Source: Actinomycetes bacterium (GTDB lineage Bacteria; Actinomycetota; Acidimicrobiia; Acidimicrobiales; Palsa-688). Taken from it: 64,000 nt of DNA. Shown here one piece after another: positions 9,025 to 16,848 of the stretch (its first letter is position 1; each line of letters begins with the position of its first letter). The notes below the pieces were generated by a model. The model was not told the DNA's origin and did no database searches. It was given only the letters and a program-made list of their open reading frames with translations. Where the stretch lies: assembly GCA_021808665.1 (NCBI GenBank), contig JAKBBA010000015.1, positions 11,783-75,782 of the forward strand, written 5' to 3'. Both the position numbers and the translations under genes were made by a program.

Positions 9025-10842
9025 ATGTCAAGACGGCAAGTAATAGTCGACGGTTCGAACCTGGCGACGGAGGGGCGTTCCCTGCCGAGCCTGGAGCAGC
9101 TGGACCAAGCGGTCCGGGAGTTCATTGGCGAGAACCCCGACGACCAGGTGACAGTCGTAGTAGACGCGTCGTTCGGCCACAGGATCGACCCTCGGGAGCT
9201 ACCGACCTTCGAGGAGGCCGAGGCAGCCGGTGACGTCGTGTCCCCTCCGGCCGGGGCCATAGGGCGCGGGGATGCCTTCTTGCTGCGGATAGCGCAGAAG
9301 ACCGGGGCCACGGTGCTGTCGAACGACTCCTTCCAGGAGTTCCACGCGGAGCACCCGTGGCTTTTCGACAAGGGACGCCTGGTCGGCGGGAAGCCGGTCC
9401 CGGGTGTCGGTTGGATCTTCATGGAACGCACCCCCGTCAGAGGCCCCAAAAGCAGGGAGGTCGTCAAAGAGGCCAGGCGGCGCAAAGACACCACCACCGC
9501 TGCTGCGTCGCCTTCGGCTGGAACTGAGACGCCAGTCGCTGGCGAGCCCGCCGTGAGGGGAGAGCGCCGGTCGAAGCTTTCTGCCGCACCGAAGCAGCGC
9601 TCCAAGAGCGTCGACCGCGCCATAGAGACCGCCACTCACGAGGTGGTCGACCCTTCCACTGCAGGTAGCCGACGTCGAAGCAGGCCGGCGGCGGAGCCGG
9701 TCAACGAACCGCTGGCGTTTATCAGCTTTATAGCTTCCCATCCGCTTGGAAGCCTGGTTGAAGCGGTCGTCTTCGAGTACTCCTCCCACGGTGCGTTCGT
9801 GGAAGCCGACGGGGCTCGCTGCTATGTGCCGCTTTCCGCGATGGGGGATCCTGCTCCTCGAAGCGCCCGCGAGGTCATGGGCAAAGGAGAGGTCGTGTCG
9901 CTTGTGGTGCAGGCCTTGGACCCCCAAAGGCGGGGTATTGAGCTTGCCATGCCAGGACATGAGCACGTCTCCGGAGCACCGACACCCGAGACCGTCGAGG
10001 CTGAGACGCTCGACGAACTGCCCGGTGTTGGCGGGCCTGCTCTGCCACGACGTAGCGCCCGTCGCAGGTCGGCGGTCTCAGACGCTGAGGACACCAGCCC
10101 TGGGCCCGTAGCGGCGACGCCTGAAGCTCCCGAAGCTGAGAGCGCCCCGGCAAAACGGGCGCCGGCAAAGCGGGCGCCAGCAAAACGGGCGCCAGCAAAA
10201 CGGGCGCCCGCAGGGAAGGCCGCGGCACGCAGCGACGAGGATTCCGCTGCGGAGGCCACAGTGCCCTCCGCGAGGCCTGCCAAGGCGCCGGCCAGGGTCG
10301 CGAAGTCCTCGCAAGCACTCGACGAGGCGGAGTTTGGCGAGGCCGGCCCTAGCGAAACCGCTCCCACCAAGAGAGCCCCCCGAGCAACGAAGACAGCTGC
10401 GGCGCCGCCGGCAGCGAAGGCGGCTCAAGCTACAAAGGCGCCGCGCTCAGCGAAGGAGACGGTCAAAGTGGCACCTGCCACGAAGACGGCAGCCACGAAG
10501 ACGGCAGCCACGAAGACGGCAGCCACGAAGACGGCAGCCACGAAGACGGCAGCCACCGTGAGGCGCTCCGCGGCTACCTCTGCGGCGAAGTCTGCGACGG
10601 CTTCGAAGGCCGTGGCGTCTGCTAAAGCAGTAAAGGCCGTCGCTGCTGTTAAGGCCGTAAAGGTCGCGGCGGCTGTCAAAGCGGCGGCAAGCGGACCTGC
10701 GGCGAAGAAGGCGGCCGGGTCTGTAGCAAAAAAGGCAACTGGTTCCGCCACCAAGACGGCCAAGACTGTAAAGCCCGTCGAGCCCGCCGCCAGGGCCACT
10801 AAGCCGAGGGCCGCGGCGCGAAAGACGCCAGCCGGCTCCTAG
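9025..10842 (+). CDS. NYN/Zc3h12a-type nuclease with S1-like domain and histone-H1-like tail
   Basis: A 605-residue protein in three parts. Residues ~1-150 resemble the PIN-like NYN/Zc3h12a RNase fold (VIVDGSNLATEG, VVVDASFGHRID, GRGDAFLLRIAQ, VLSNDSFQEFH), with acidic residues in the usual places. Residues ~230-310 look like an S1-type nucleic-acid-binding domain (GSLVEAVVFEYSSHGAFVE, RCYVPLSAMG, VSLVVQALDP). From about residue 370 on the protein is almost only Ala, Lys, Pro, Thr and Arg, with KRAPA and TKTAA repeats, like the tails of actinobacterial HupB and of histone H1. I infer an RNase tethered to nucleic acid. The ATG at 9025 was preferred over a TTG three codons earlier. The tail is encoded partly by perfect 15-bp tandem repeats and could vary in length between strains. 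Confidence 0.75.
   Translation: MSRRQVIVDGSNLATEGRSLPSLEQLDQAVREFIGENPDDQVTVVVDASFGHRIDPRELPTFEEAEAAGDVVSPPAGAIGRGDAFLLRIAQKTGATVLSNDSFQEFHAEHPWLFDKGRLVGGKPVPGVGWIFMERTPVRGPKSREVVKEARRRKDTTTAAASPSAGTETPVAGEPAVRGERRSKLSAAPKQRSKSVDRAIETATHEVVDPSTAGSRRRSRPAAEPVNEPLAFISFIASHPLGSLVEAVVFEYSSHGAFVEADGARCYVPLSAMGDPAPRSAREVMGKGEVVSLVVQALDPQRRGIELAMPGHEHVSGAPTPETVEAETLDELPGVGGPALPRRSARRRSAVSDAEDTSPGPVAATPEAPEAESAPAKRAPAKRAPAKRAPAKRAPAGKAAARSDEDSAAEATVPSARPAKAPARVAKSSQALDEAEFGEAGPSETAPTKRAPRATKTAAAPPAAKAAQATKAPRSAKETVKVAPATKTAATKTAATKTAATKTAATKTAATVRRSAATSAAKSATASKAVASAKAVKAVAAVKAVKVAAAVKAAASGPAAKKAAGSVAKKATGSATKTAKTVKPVEPAARATKPRAAARKTPAGS
10150..10209 (+). repeat. 15-bp tandem repeat, 4 units, coding KRAPA
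   Basis: Four near-identical 15-bp units starting GCAAAACGGGCGCC encode Ala-Lys-Arg-Ala-Pro repeats inside the nuclease gene tail. Only single third-position bases differ between units. Confidence 0.9.
10477..10551 (+). repeat. 15-bp tandem repeat, 5 perfect units, coding TKTAA
   Basis: Five identical 15-bp units (GCCACGAAGACGGCA) in frame within the same gene encode Ala-Thr-Lys-Thr-Ala. Perfect identity at DNA level points to recent slippage expansion. Confidence 0.95.
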
Positions 10843-10853
10843 CATCGGATCCT

Positions 10854-11627
10854 ATGCGGATCGCTACTTGGAACGTGAACTCACTGAAGGCCAGAATGCC
10901 GAGAGTGCAGGAGTGGCTCGGGTATGCGAAGCCGGACGTGCTCTGTTTGCAGGAGACGAAGATGTCGGACTCCGCTTTCCCCCATCTTGCCTTCGGCGCT
11001 CTCGGCTACGAAAGCGTTCATCACGGGTCTGGGCAGTGGAACGGGGTCGCGATCCTGTCGAAAGTCGGGATCAGCGACCCTGTCTTCGGCTTCGTCGAGT
11101 CCATAGCGCCTGACCGCGACACCCGCTTGATCAGTGCCAAGTGCGCCGGGGTGTACGTGACGAGTGTGTACGTCCCCAACGGCCGGGAGGTTGGTTCCGA
11201 GCACTACCGCTACAAGCTTGAGTGGCTCGGTAAGCTGAAAGAGCATCTCGGGGCCCTTGGCGGCCCGGGCGAGGCCATGGCCGTCTGCGGCGATTTCAAC
11301 GTCGCACCGGCTGACATGGACGTCTGGGATCCGGCCGCTTTCGCCGGCTCCACCCACGTGACCGACGAGGAGCGGGCCAGCTTGAGCGCTCTAGAAACGT
11401 GGGGCATGACCGACGCGTTCAGGATGCTCTACCCCGACGCGCAGCTCTACAGCTACTGGGACTACCGCTCAGGGGACTTCCATCAGCACCGCGGTATGAG
11501 AATCGACCTGATACTGCTTACGGCCCCTCTCGCCGCGAAACTCGAGTGGGCGCTGGTTGACCGCAATGCCCGCAAGGGTAAGCAACCCTCTGACCATGCC
11601 CCGGTCTTCGTCGACGTAGCAGTCTGA
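10854..11627 (+). CDS. xthA: Exodeoxyribonuclease III
   Basis: A 257-residue member of the exonuclease III / AP endonuclease family, of usual length. Catalytic motifs are all present: ATWNVNSLKAR at the start, CLQETKM with the metal-binding Glu, SVYVPNG, CGDFNVAP, and the terminal SDHAPVFVD containing the catalytic Asp-His. It cuts DNA at abasic sites and degrades 3' ends in base excision repair. It begins 11 bp after the nuclease gene and may be read through from it. Other repair and nucleotide-hygiene genes occur elsewhere in the window (UvrD2-like helicase, Fpg/Nei, dut). Confidence 0.95.
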   Translation: MRIATWNVNSLKARMPRVQEWLGYAKPDVLCLQETKMSDSAFPHLAFGALGYESVHHGSGQWNGVAILSKVGISDPVFGFVESIAPDRDTRLISAKCAGVYVTSVYVPNGREVGSEHYRYKLEWLGKLKEHLGALGGPGEAMAVCGDFNVAPADMDVWDPAAFAGSTHVTDEERASLSALETWGMTDAFRMLYPDAQLYSYWDYRSGDFHQHRGMRIDLILLTAPLAAKLEWALVDRNARKGKQPSDHAPVFVDVAV

Positions 11628-11688
11628 CCGGCCGACCCGACAAGTGGGCGGAGGCCCACCCTTGGGGCAGACCGCCGGAAGTCGGGAC

Positions 11689-12111
11689 CTAGACCGCTGC
11701 GAACGCCAGGGGGTTAGCAGGCACGATCGAAGTCACGCCGCTAAAAAAGTCGTCGTAGATGTCCCACGGAAGCGGGAGAGAGGCAGCTCCAGATCCCGAC
11801 AGCGGCCGCGGGCGGCGCGGAAGGGCGGCGCCGGAACTACCACCGCGGCCACGGTAGAAGATGAGCCCGGTGTAGGGATCTGGTACCGCCTCGAGCGCCG
11901 CGCGGACCACCATCAGGTCTCTGAAACGGTCCCAAGCGTCGTCGTCGTCGAACTGGACTTCGAACACGACACCCCAGGTGTGCCGATCCCACGACCAGTC
12001 ACTAGCGCCACTGCTAAGAGCGGCAGAACTCAGAACATCCCCGTAGGCGTCCGCCCACAGCGACGCGGACGTCGCACCGTCGAACACTTCCAAAGAGTAC
12101 CAAGAGCTCAC
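11689..12111 (-). CDS. Hypothetical protein, actinobacterial type
   Basis: This 140-residue frame is the only long one in the stretch between xthA and the helicase. It starts at GTG 12111 with GGAAAA just before it. The N-terminal two thirds read like a compact alpha/beta domain (SSWYSLEVFDGATSASLWA, WGVVFEVQFDDDDAWDRF, VRAALEAVPDPYTGLIFYRG); the rest is Gly/Ser/Arg-rich and then LPWDIYDDFF. I do not recognise the family. The repeated pattern of acidic-aromatic residues and normal codon use make it look genuine. No signal peptide or membrane segment is visible. Confidence 0.6.
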   Translation of the reverse strand: MSSWYSLEVFDGATSASLWADAYGDVLSSAALSSGASDWSWDRHTWGVVFEVQFDDDDAWDRFRDLMVVRAALEAVPDPYTGLIFYRGRGGSSGAALPRRPRPLSGSGAASLPLPWDIYDDFFSGVTSIVPANPLAFAAV

Positions 12112-12213
12112 TTTTCCAATACTACAACTACTGACGTGCCGTTACTAGCCCGGTGCCACCATCACTTCGGACCCCCAGGGGTGTCGACCCTGTCGGGGGC
12201 GTCGAGCCGGCTG

Positions 12214-14058
12214 TCAGGGCGTTCGTGGCCGGCAGAGAAGGCCCAGCATGTCCGCGCCGTACCGGCGCGCCTTGAGTGGCCCGATTCCGTGAATTTCGGC
12301 TAGTTCCTCCACAGTCTCCGGGCGTCTCGCGGCGACATCCGCTATAGCATCGTCGGTCACTAGCAGGCGCGGGGGCACGCCGTTAAAGCGTGCGGTGTCG
12401 TCTCGCCACGCCGTCAGTGCACCGACCAGGCGGGCGGTTTCCTCTGAAACGTCGCCGGCGGGTCGCGCCGGCGAGGTTGGATCGCTCCTAGCAGGGCTCT
12501 GGCGGCCGCCTCCTAGCGGGCCGGTCGCGCCCGCCGTGCACGCCGGGGCGTGCGTCTCTTGGTTAGAAGCGAGCGCTGCAAGCCATCTGCACGGTCTGCG
12601 TTCGCTGCGTCGGCCGGCGAAGCAACGAAGCTTCGACCACGAAACCTGCAGCTCATCGACAGCCCTTGTCATGGCAACGTAGAGGAGGCGTCTCTCCTCG
12701 TCTATTGCTTCGGAGTCTGTGTGGCGCCCGAAAGGCACCAGGCCTTCCTCAAGGCCTGTCAGCATCACCAGGGGCCATTCGAGGCCTTTGGAGCGGTGGA
12801 AACTGCTGAGCGTCACGCCGCTTCGATCGGCTGGTTCGTCGGCGGCCACGTAGCGCTGGGAGCGCTCGGTGAAGTCCGGTGCGGTCCCGTCGGATCCGGC
12901 GATACGTGTGGGGACGCCCGCAGCCGTTAGGACCGTGGCGAGGTCCTCCAGCTGGGCGTTCGTCCTGGCGAGGACCGCCATGTCCTGCCATGCACGCCCG
13001 CTGCGGTGTGCGTCGAGCAGTCGCCGGGCGATCCCGTCGAGCTCGGCTTGGTCGGAGTCGTAGGAGAAGCACCGCACGGGCGGCCCGTCGGGTCGGCTTG
13101 CCGACAGGGCTTCGCCGCCGCTGCCGAGCACAGCCGATGCGGCGGCGACGATCTGTGGGCTGCAGCGGTGGTTAGCTTCGAGGCGGAGTACCTGTGCTCC
13201 TGGCCAGTGGCGCGCGAAGCGCTCCAGCAGGGAGCGGTCAGAGCCGTTCCAGGAGTAGATCGCCTGATTCGGGTCGCCCACCACGCACAGGTCCGTGTTG
13301 GAGCCGAGCCAAGCCCGCAGCAGCCGGAACTGGAGCGGGTTGAGGTCCTGGTACTCGTCGACGTAGACGTGACTCCACCGCCAACGCTGTGCAGCGGCGA
13401 AGTCGGCGTCGCGCTCGAGGGTCTCGGCGCAGTGCAAGATGAGGTCGTCGAAGTCCATGACCCCCCGCCTGCGCTTGTCCGCCTCGTAGCGGCCGTAGAG
13501 CGAAGCCACGCTGCAGATAACCTCGGCGTCGAGCTCCGCCAGAGGGCCGCTTCTAAGCTCGGGGTTCTCGGCGGTCAATGCCTCAGGGGGGATTGCCCTC
13601 GCCTTCGCCCATTCGATCATTCGGGCCAGCTCGCCTGCCTCCAAGCGGGTGCTGGCGAAGTTCTCACCGACGAGGGGGCCGATGAGCGCGAGCTTGGAGT
13701 CGACCAAGGTGCGCCGGGGAGTCCTCCTGTCGCGCCACCACGCTTTGAGCTGGGCCGAGGCGACCGCGTGGAACGTGCCGGCCGTGACCTTGGCTGTTCC
13801 CGCCCGGCCGGCGTCGAGCGCGCCGAGACGCTGGGCGAGCTCCGCCGCAGCCTTGCGGGTAAAGGTCAAAGCGAGTGTCCGCTCCGGCCGGGCGGACCCG
13901 GTTTCGCATCGGTAGGCGATCCTCCGGGTCACGACCCGCGTCTTGCCTGCGCCGGCCGCTGCTATGACGCACAATGGAGCGGCGCTGGAAGTGACAGCAA
14001 GCTGCTGAGGTGGCGTCAGGTCCCCCAAGAGACGGTCGAGCGGGGCTGGGGGGGTCAT
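12214..14058 (-). CDS. UvrD/PcrA-family DNA helicase with HRDC domain (UvrD2-like)
   Basis: A superfamily 1A helicase of 614 residues from the ATG at 14058. Motifs in order: Q motif PPQQLAV, Walker A AAGAGKTR, Ia TFTRKAAAEL, II VDEYQDLN, III VGDPNQAIYSWNGS, IV LEANHRCS, V FHRSKGLEWP and VI RRLLYVAMTRA. The C-terminus after a Pro/Ser-rich linker reads like an HRDC domain (VTDDAIADVAARRPETVEEL followed by IHGIGPLKARRYG). This arrangement matches mycobacterial UvrD2. It unwinds DNA 3' to 5' in repair or replication. A GTG at 14109 would add 17 residues; the shorter form begins just like its relatives. It is divergent from the ACT gene. Confidence 0.92.
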   Translation of the reverse strand: MTPPAPLDRLLGDLTPPQQLAVTSSAAPLCVIAAAGAGKTRVVTRRIAYRCETGSARPERTLALTFTRKAAAELAQRLGALDAGRAGTAKVTAGTFHAVASAQLKAWWRDRRTPRRTLVDSKLALIGPLVGENFASTRLEAGELARMIEWAKARAIPPEALTAENPELRSGPLAELDAEVICSVASLYGRYEADKRRRGVMDFDDLILHCAETLERDADFAAAQRWRWSHVYVDEYQDLNPLQFRLLRAWLGSNTDLCVVGDPNQAIYSWNGSDRSLLERFARHWPGAQVLRLEANHRCSPQIVAAASAVLGSGGEALSASRPDGPPVRCFSYDSDQAELDGIARRLLDAHRSGRAWQDMAVLARTNAQLEDLATVLTAAGVPTRIAGSDGTAPDFTERSQRYVAADEPADRSGVTLSSFHRSKGLEWPLVMLTGLEEGLVPFGRHTDSEAIDEERRLLYVAMTRAVDELQVSWSKLRCFAGRRSERRPCRWLAALASNQETHAPACTAGATGPLGGGRQSPARSDPTSPARPAGDVSEETARLVGALTAWRDDTARFNGVPPRLLVTDDAIADVAARRPETVEELAEIHGIGPLKARRYGADMLGLLCRPRTP

Positions 14059-14131
14059 TCCAACACGATACGACCGGGTTGGCGCCGACTGGCGTAACAC
14101 GGCGGACACACCGGCTGGTTAACCTGGGAAG

Positions 14132-14812
14132 GTGATCTACGCCCTTCGAGTGTGGCTGACCGACCGTCCGGGCGCTCTCGGAGCCGTTGCGGGTACTGTC
14201 GGCTCGGCCGGCGGTGACCTGGTTGGCATAGACATCCTTGAGCGGGGCGGCGGTAGGGCCATCGACGAGCTCATAGTCTCGGTGCCCTACGAGAGAGACC
14301 TGGACGTCCTCGTCGCTGGACTGTCCGACCTCGACGGCGTAGACGTCGAAGACGTCCGGGTCGCCGGGGACGGGGTGGCCGATCCTCGACTCGACGCGTT
14401 GGAGACAGCAGTGGCCCTGGTGACCAAGAACTCTGTAGTGGCGCTCCTGTCGAGCCTGGCTACTAGCAGCCGGCGTGACTTCCAAAGCGACTGGTCCGCG
14501 GTGGTGGACCCCGACGCTGCAGAGCTGCGAGCTTCGGTGGGGTCGGTCCCGCCCGGCCCGTGGCTCAAGGCTTTTCTCACCGGAAGCCGGGCGTCGGTGG
14601 TATCGCGTCCAGGTGACGCAGGACCCGAAGACGTGGCGTGGGCCGACCTAGACGTTGCGGGCCTGGTGATCGTCGTAGGCCGCCAAGGCAGGCCGTTCCG
14701 CCTGAGGGAGCGCCGCCAGCTGAGCGCTCTGGCCCGGATCGCCGACGCACGCTGGGCTGAGCTGAGCGCGCAGACGCCGCGGCGGTCGTGGCAGCTTGCC
14801 GGCCCCGGGTAA
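14132..14812 (+). CDS. ACT-domain protein
   Basis: The 226-residue product begins with an ACT domain (YALRVWLTDRPGALGAVA, then GGDLVGIDILE and AIDELIVSVP), a regulatory ligand-binding fold found in amino-acid metabolism. Residues ~90-220 resemble a GAF-like sensor region (SVVALLSSLA, ADLDVAGLVIVVGRQGRPF, RERRQLSALARIADARW). No catalytic domain follows, so it is likely a small sensor or regulator; its ligand is not evident. The start is GTG, only 22 bp from the longest possible start of the divergent helicase gene. Confidence 0.75.
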   Translation: MIYALRVWLTDRPGALGAVAGTVGSAGGDLVGIDILERGGGRAIDELIVSVPYERDLDVLVAGLSDLDGVDVEDVRVAGDGVADPRLDALETAVALVTKNSVVALLSSLATSSRRDFQSDWSAVVDPDAAELRASVGSVPPGPWLKAFLTGSRASVVSRPGDAGPEDVAWADLDVAGLVIVVGRQGRPFRLRERRQLSALARIADARWAELSAQTPRRSWQLAGPG

Positions 14813-14867
14813 CAGCCCTGGGCAACAGCTTTCGAGGCTCGCAGCCTATGCGGTTCCGACCGTCGCT

Positions 14868-16373
14868 CTATGAGTCCGCCAGATCCCAGTTGCGGGACCG
14901 CTCCACGGCTCGTTTCCAAGTCGAATAGCGGGCCGCCATCTCGTCGAGTCGGGCCTGGTCCTTGGTCGGCGAGGCGGTGCGGCTGGCTGACCACACTCCG
15001 GCGACCTCGGACTTCGTCGACCACACACCTTCGGCTAGCCCCGCCAGGAAGGCAGCGCCGAGCGCGGTCGTCTCGGATACGGCAGACCGGCGGACTTGTA
15101 TGCCAAGCAGGTCGGCTTGAAAGTCCAAGAGCAGGTCCATCACCGACGCTCCGCCGTCCACTCTTAGTTCCTTGGGGGCCCGTCCAGCAGCGACAGCCAT
15201 GGCTTCGACCACGTCCGCCGTCTGGTAGGCCATGGCTTCTACCGCTGCGCGGACCAGATGTGCCCGGCCGCTGCCGCGGCTCAGGCCGACGATCGTGGCG
15301 CGAGCGTGTGGATCCCACCACGGGCTTCCGAGCCCGGTGAACGCCGGCACGAAGAAAACCCCCCCGCTGTCAGGTACAGAACCCGCCAAAGGGCCGGCTT
15401 GCGAGGCGTCGGCCAGCAAGCCGAGGCCGTCACGCAGCCACTGTATCGCCGCCCCGGTGACGAAGATCGAACCTTCGAGGGCGTAATCGACGTTCGACGC
15501 CTCGACCGAGCCTAGGGCCCAAGCGACGGTGGTGAGCATGCCATCCACGGCGTGGGGACGACTGGCTCCCACGTTCATCAGGACGAAACTCCCCGTGCCG
15601 TAGGTGTTCTTGGTCATACCCTCCTCGAAGCAGGCCTGGCCGAAAAGGGCGGCCTGCTGGTCTCCGCCTATACCGCTGATAGGTATCCCGGCGGCCAAGC
15701 CGTCGACGGCGCCGGCGGCGGTCGTTGCCACCCGCGCGCTGCTCGGGACGACCTCTGGGAGGACTGAGGGTTGCACTGAGAACAGGTCGCACAGCTCCAC
15801 ATCCCACGCCAGCTTGTCTATGTCGAACAGCAGGGTCCTCGACGCGTTCGTGACGTCTGTGGCGTGAGCCGCCCCGCCGCTGAGGTGCCAAAGCAGCCAC
15901 GAGTCGACCGTGCCGAAAGCGGTCGTGGGGGTGACCTCGACGCCGCCAGGGCCGAACAGCCACGCGAGCTTGGTGGCGCTGAAGTAGGGGTCCAAGGTCA
16001 AGCCCGTCTTGGCTCTCACCATGTCCTGGTAGCCCCGCGAGGCGAGCTCCTCGCAGGTGGCGGCGCCCCGGCGGTCCTGCCAGACGATCGCCTGGTGCAA
16101 GGGACGGCCGTCGGTCTTGTCCCACACAACCACCGTCTCGCGCTGGTTGGTGATACCGATCGCCGCCACGGGAGTTGACAGCGCTTGGATGGTTTCGCCG
16201 AGGGTGACGACGACGGCCTCCCAGATGTCGTTGGGGTCGTGTTCTACCCACCCCGGCCGGGGGAAGTGCTGGGGGAACTCTCTGTAGCTCGACGCCGCAA
16301 CTGTCCCTGACTCGGTGAAGGCCATGCAGCGCACTCCGGTCGTGCCCGCATCTATAGCCAATACGACGCTCAT
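14868..16373 (-). CDS. glpK: Glycerol kinase
   Basis: This 501-residue FGGY-family sugar kinase shows the glycerol-kinase signatures: IDAGTTGVRCMAF at the start, FPRPGWVEHDP, ITNQRETVVVWDK, AIVWQDRR, TGLTLDPYFSATK, GIGGDQQAALFGQ, NTYGTGSFVLMN and RVDGGASVMDLLLDFQADL. It phosphorylates glycerol to glycerol-3-phosphate with ATP. Length is normal. No GlpF or GlpD gene is adjacent. It starts at ATG 16373 and reads away from nrdJ; the long region between them is described separately. Confidence 0.97.
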   Translation of the reverse strand: MSVVLAIDAGTTGVRCMAFTESGTVAASSYREFPQHFPRPGWVEHDPNDIWEAVVVTLGETIQALSTPVAAIGITNQRETVVVWDKTDGRPLHQAIVWQDRRGAATCEELASRGYQDMVRAKTGLTLDPYFSATKLAWLFGPGGVEVTPTTAFGTVDSWLLWHLSGGAAHATDVTNASRTLLFDIDKLAWDVELCDLFSVQPSVLPEVVPSSARVATTAAGAVDGLAAGIPISGIGGDQQAALFGQACFEEGMTKNTYGTGSFVLMNVGASRPHAVDGMLTTVAWALGSVEASNVDYALEGSIFVTGAAIQWLRDGLGLLADASQAGPLAGSVPDSGGVFFVPAFTGLGSPWWDPHARATIVGLSRGSGRAHLVRAAVEAMAYQTADVVEAMAVAAGRAPKELRVDGGASVMDLLLDFQADLLGIQVRRSAVSETTALGAAFLAGLAEGVWSTKSEVAGVWSASRTASPTKDQARLDEMAARYSTWKRAVERSRNWDLADS

Positions 16374-16722
16374 GCAGCAAAGTTAGCGGGACGGAGTCAG
16401 GCCTCTCGCCCGACGCGGGCGACGAACCCAGACCGACAACCGCCATACCGGCAAGAAACCAAGCTCCAGCGCCGCAGGAAGAGGGTCCTGGCGCGACCCC
16501 CCGTCGAAGGGGCGGGGACAGAGGGGTCGCACCAGGGATAAGCCGCCGAGGGGGCAGCTTCGGCGGCCCTTGTTACGATACCCGCAAGCCGGGTCTCTTA
16601 GTCGGCATTTCAGCATCTTTTTCTAATCCACCTTGTATCCACAGGGTTGACCCTCTAGTACTCCACAGGCGGGCTGTCGTAGGGTTGAAAACCGCCGTTC
16701 GGCGATTTCCCTCGGACAAGGG

Positions 16723-16752
16723 TTGACAAGACGGTAACTACCGTGTTGTAAT
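16723..16752 (+). promoter_or_regulatory. Probable sigma-A type promoter of nrdJ
   Basis: TTGACA at 16723-16728 and TGTAAT at 16747-16752 are separated by 18 bp, close to the consensus vegetative promoter. It would give a 5' leader of about 90 nt before nrdJ. Confidence 0.65.
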
Positions 16753-16800
16753 TCGCTTCCCCATGTTGTGGTCCCAGGGCATCGCAGGCGAACAAAGCCA

Positions 16801-16815
16801 CAACACCTTGTGTTG
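16801..16815 (+). promoter_or_regulatory. Inverted repeat in the nrdJ leader, possible NrdR-type box
   Basis: CAACAC, CTT, GTGTTG is a perfect 6-bp-arm palindrome about 33 bp before the nrdJ start. The sequence TGTTGT also occurs at 16744-16749 over the -10 element and at 16764-16769. NrdR boxes of ribonucleotide reductase genes are palindromes built on ACAC...GTGT and usually come in pairs; this fits in part only. Confidence 0.4.
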
Positions 16816-16848
16816 TTCGAAAAAGTGTACTTTCAGGAGGAATACGGA

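Larger units (their letters stand above)
16374..16848. other. Long divergent intergenic region between glpK and nrdJ
   Basis: No convincing gene was found in these 475 bp. The stretch 16487-16594 holds three clear inverted repeats. The first pairs 16487-16491 with 16532-16536 and 16493-16500 with 16523-16530 (CCTGG and GCGACCCC arms, one mismatch). The second pairs 16542-16549 with 16560-16567 (GCCGCCGA). The third pairs 16580-16584 with 16590-16594 (ACCCG). A run of five Ts follows at 16618-16622. It could be a small RNA or a 5' leader; which strand is transcribed is unknown. It lacks the cobalamin-riboswitch core as far as I can see. The nrdJ promoter lies further right. Confidence 0.5.

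Noticed and set aside
10150..10551. CRISPR-like tandem repeats
   Set aside because: The units are adjacent without spacers, are multiples of three and code for a Lys/Ala-rich tail; they are intragenic repeats.
15430..16446. Long frame antisense to glycerol kinase
   Set aside because: Arg/Gly/Pro-rich shadow in high-GC DNA; the glpK frame has all family motifs.
16374..16848. Cobalamin riboswitch before nrdJ
   Set aside because: The conserved B12-box core was not found by eye, although hairpins are present.
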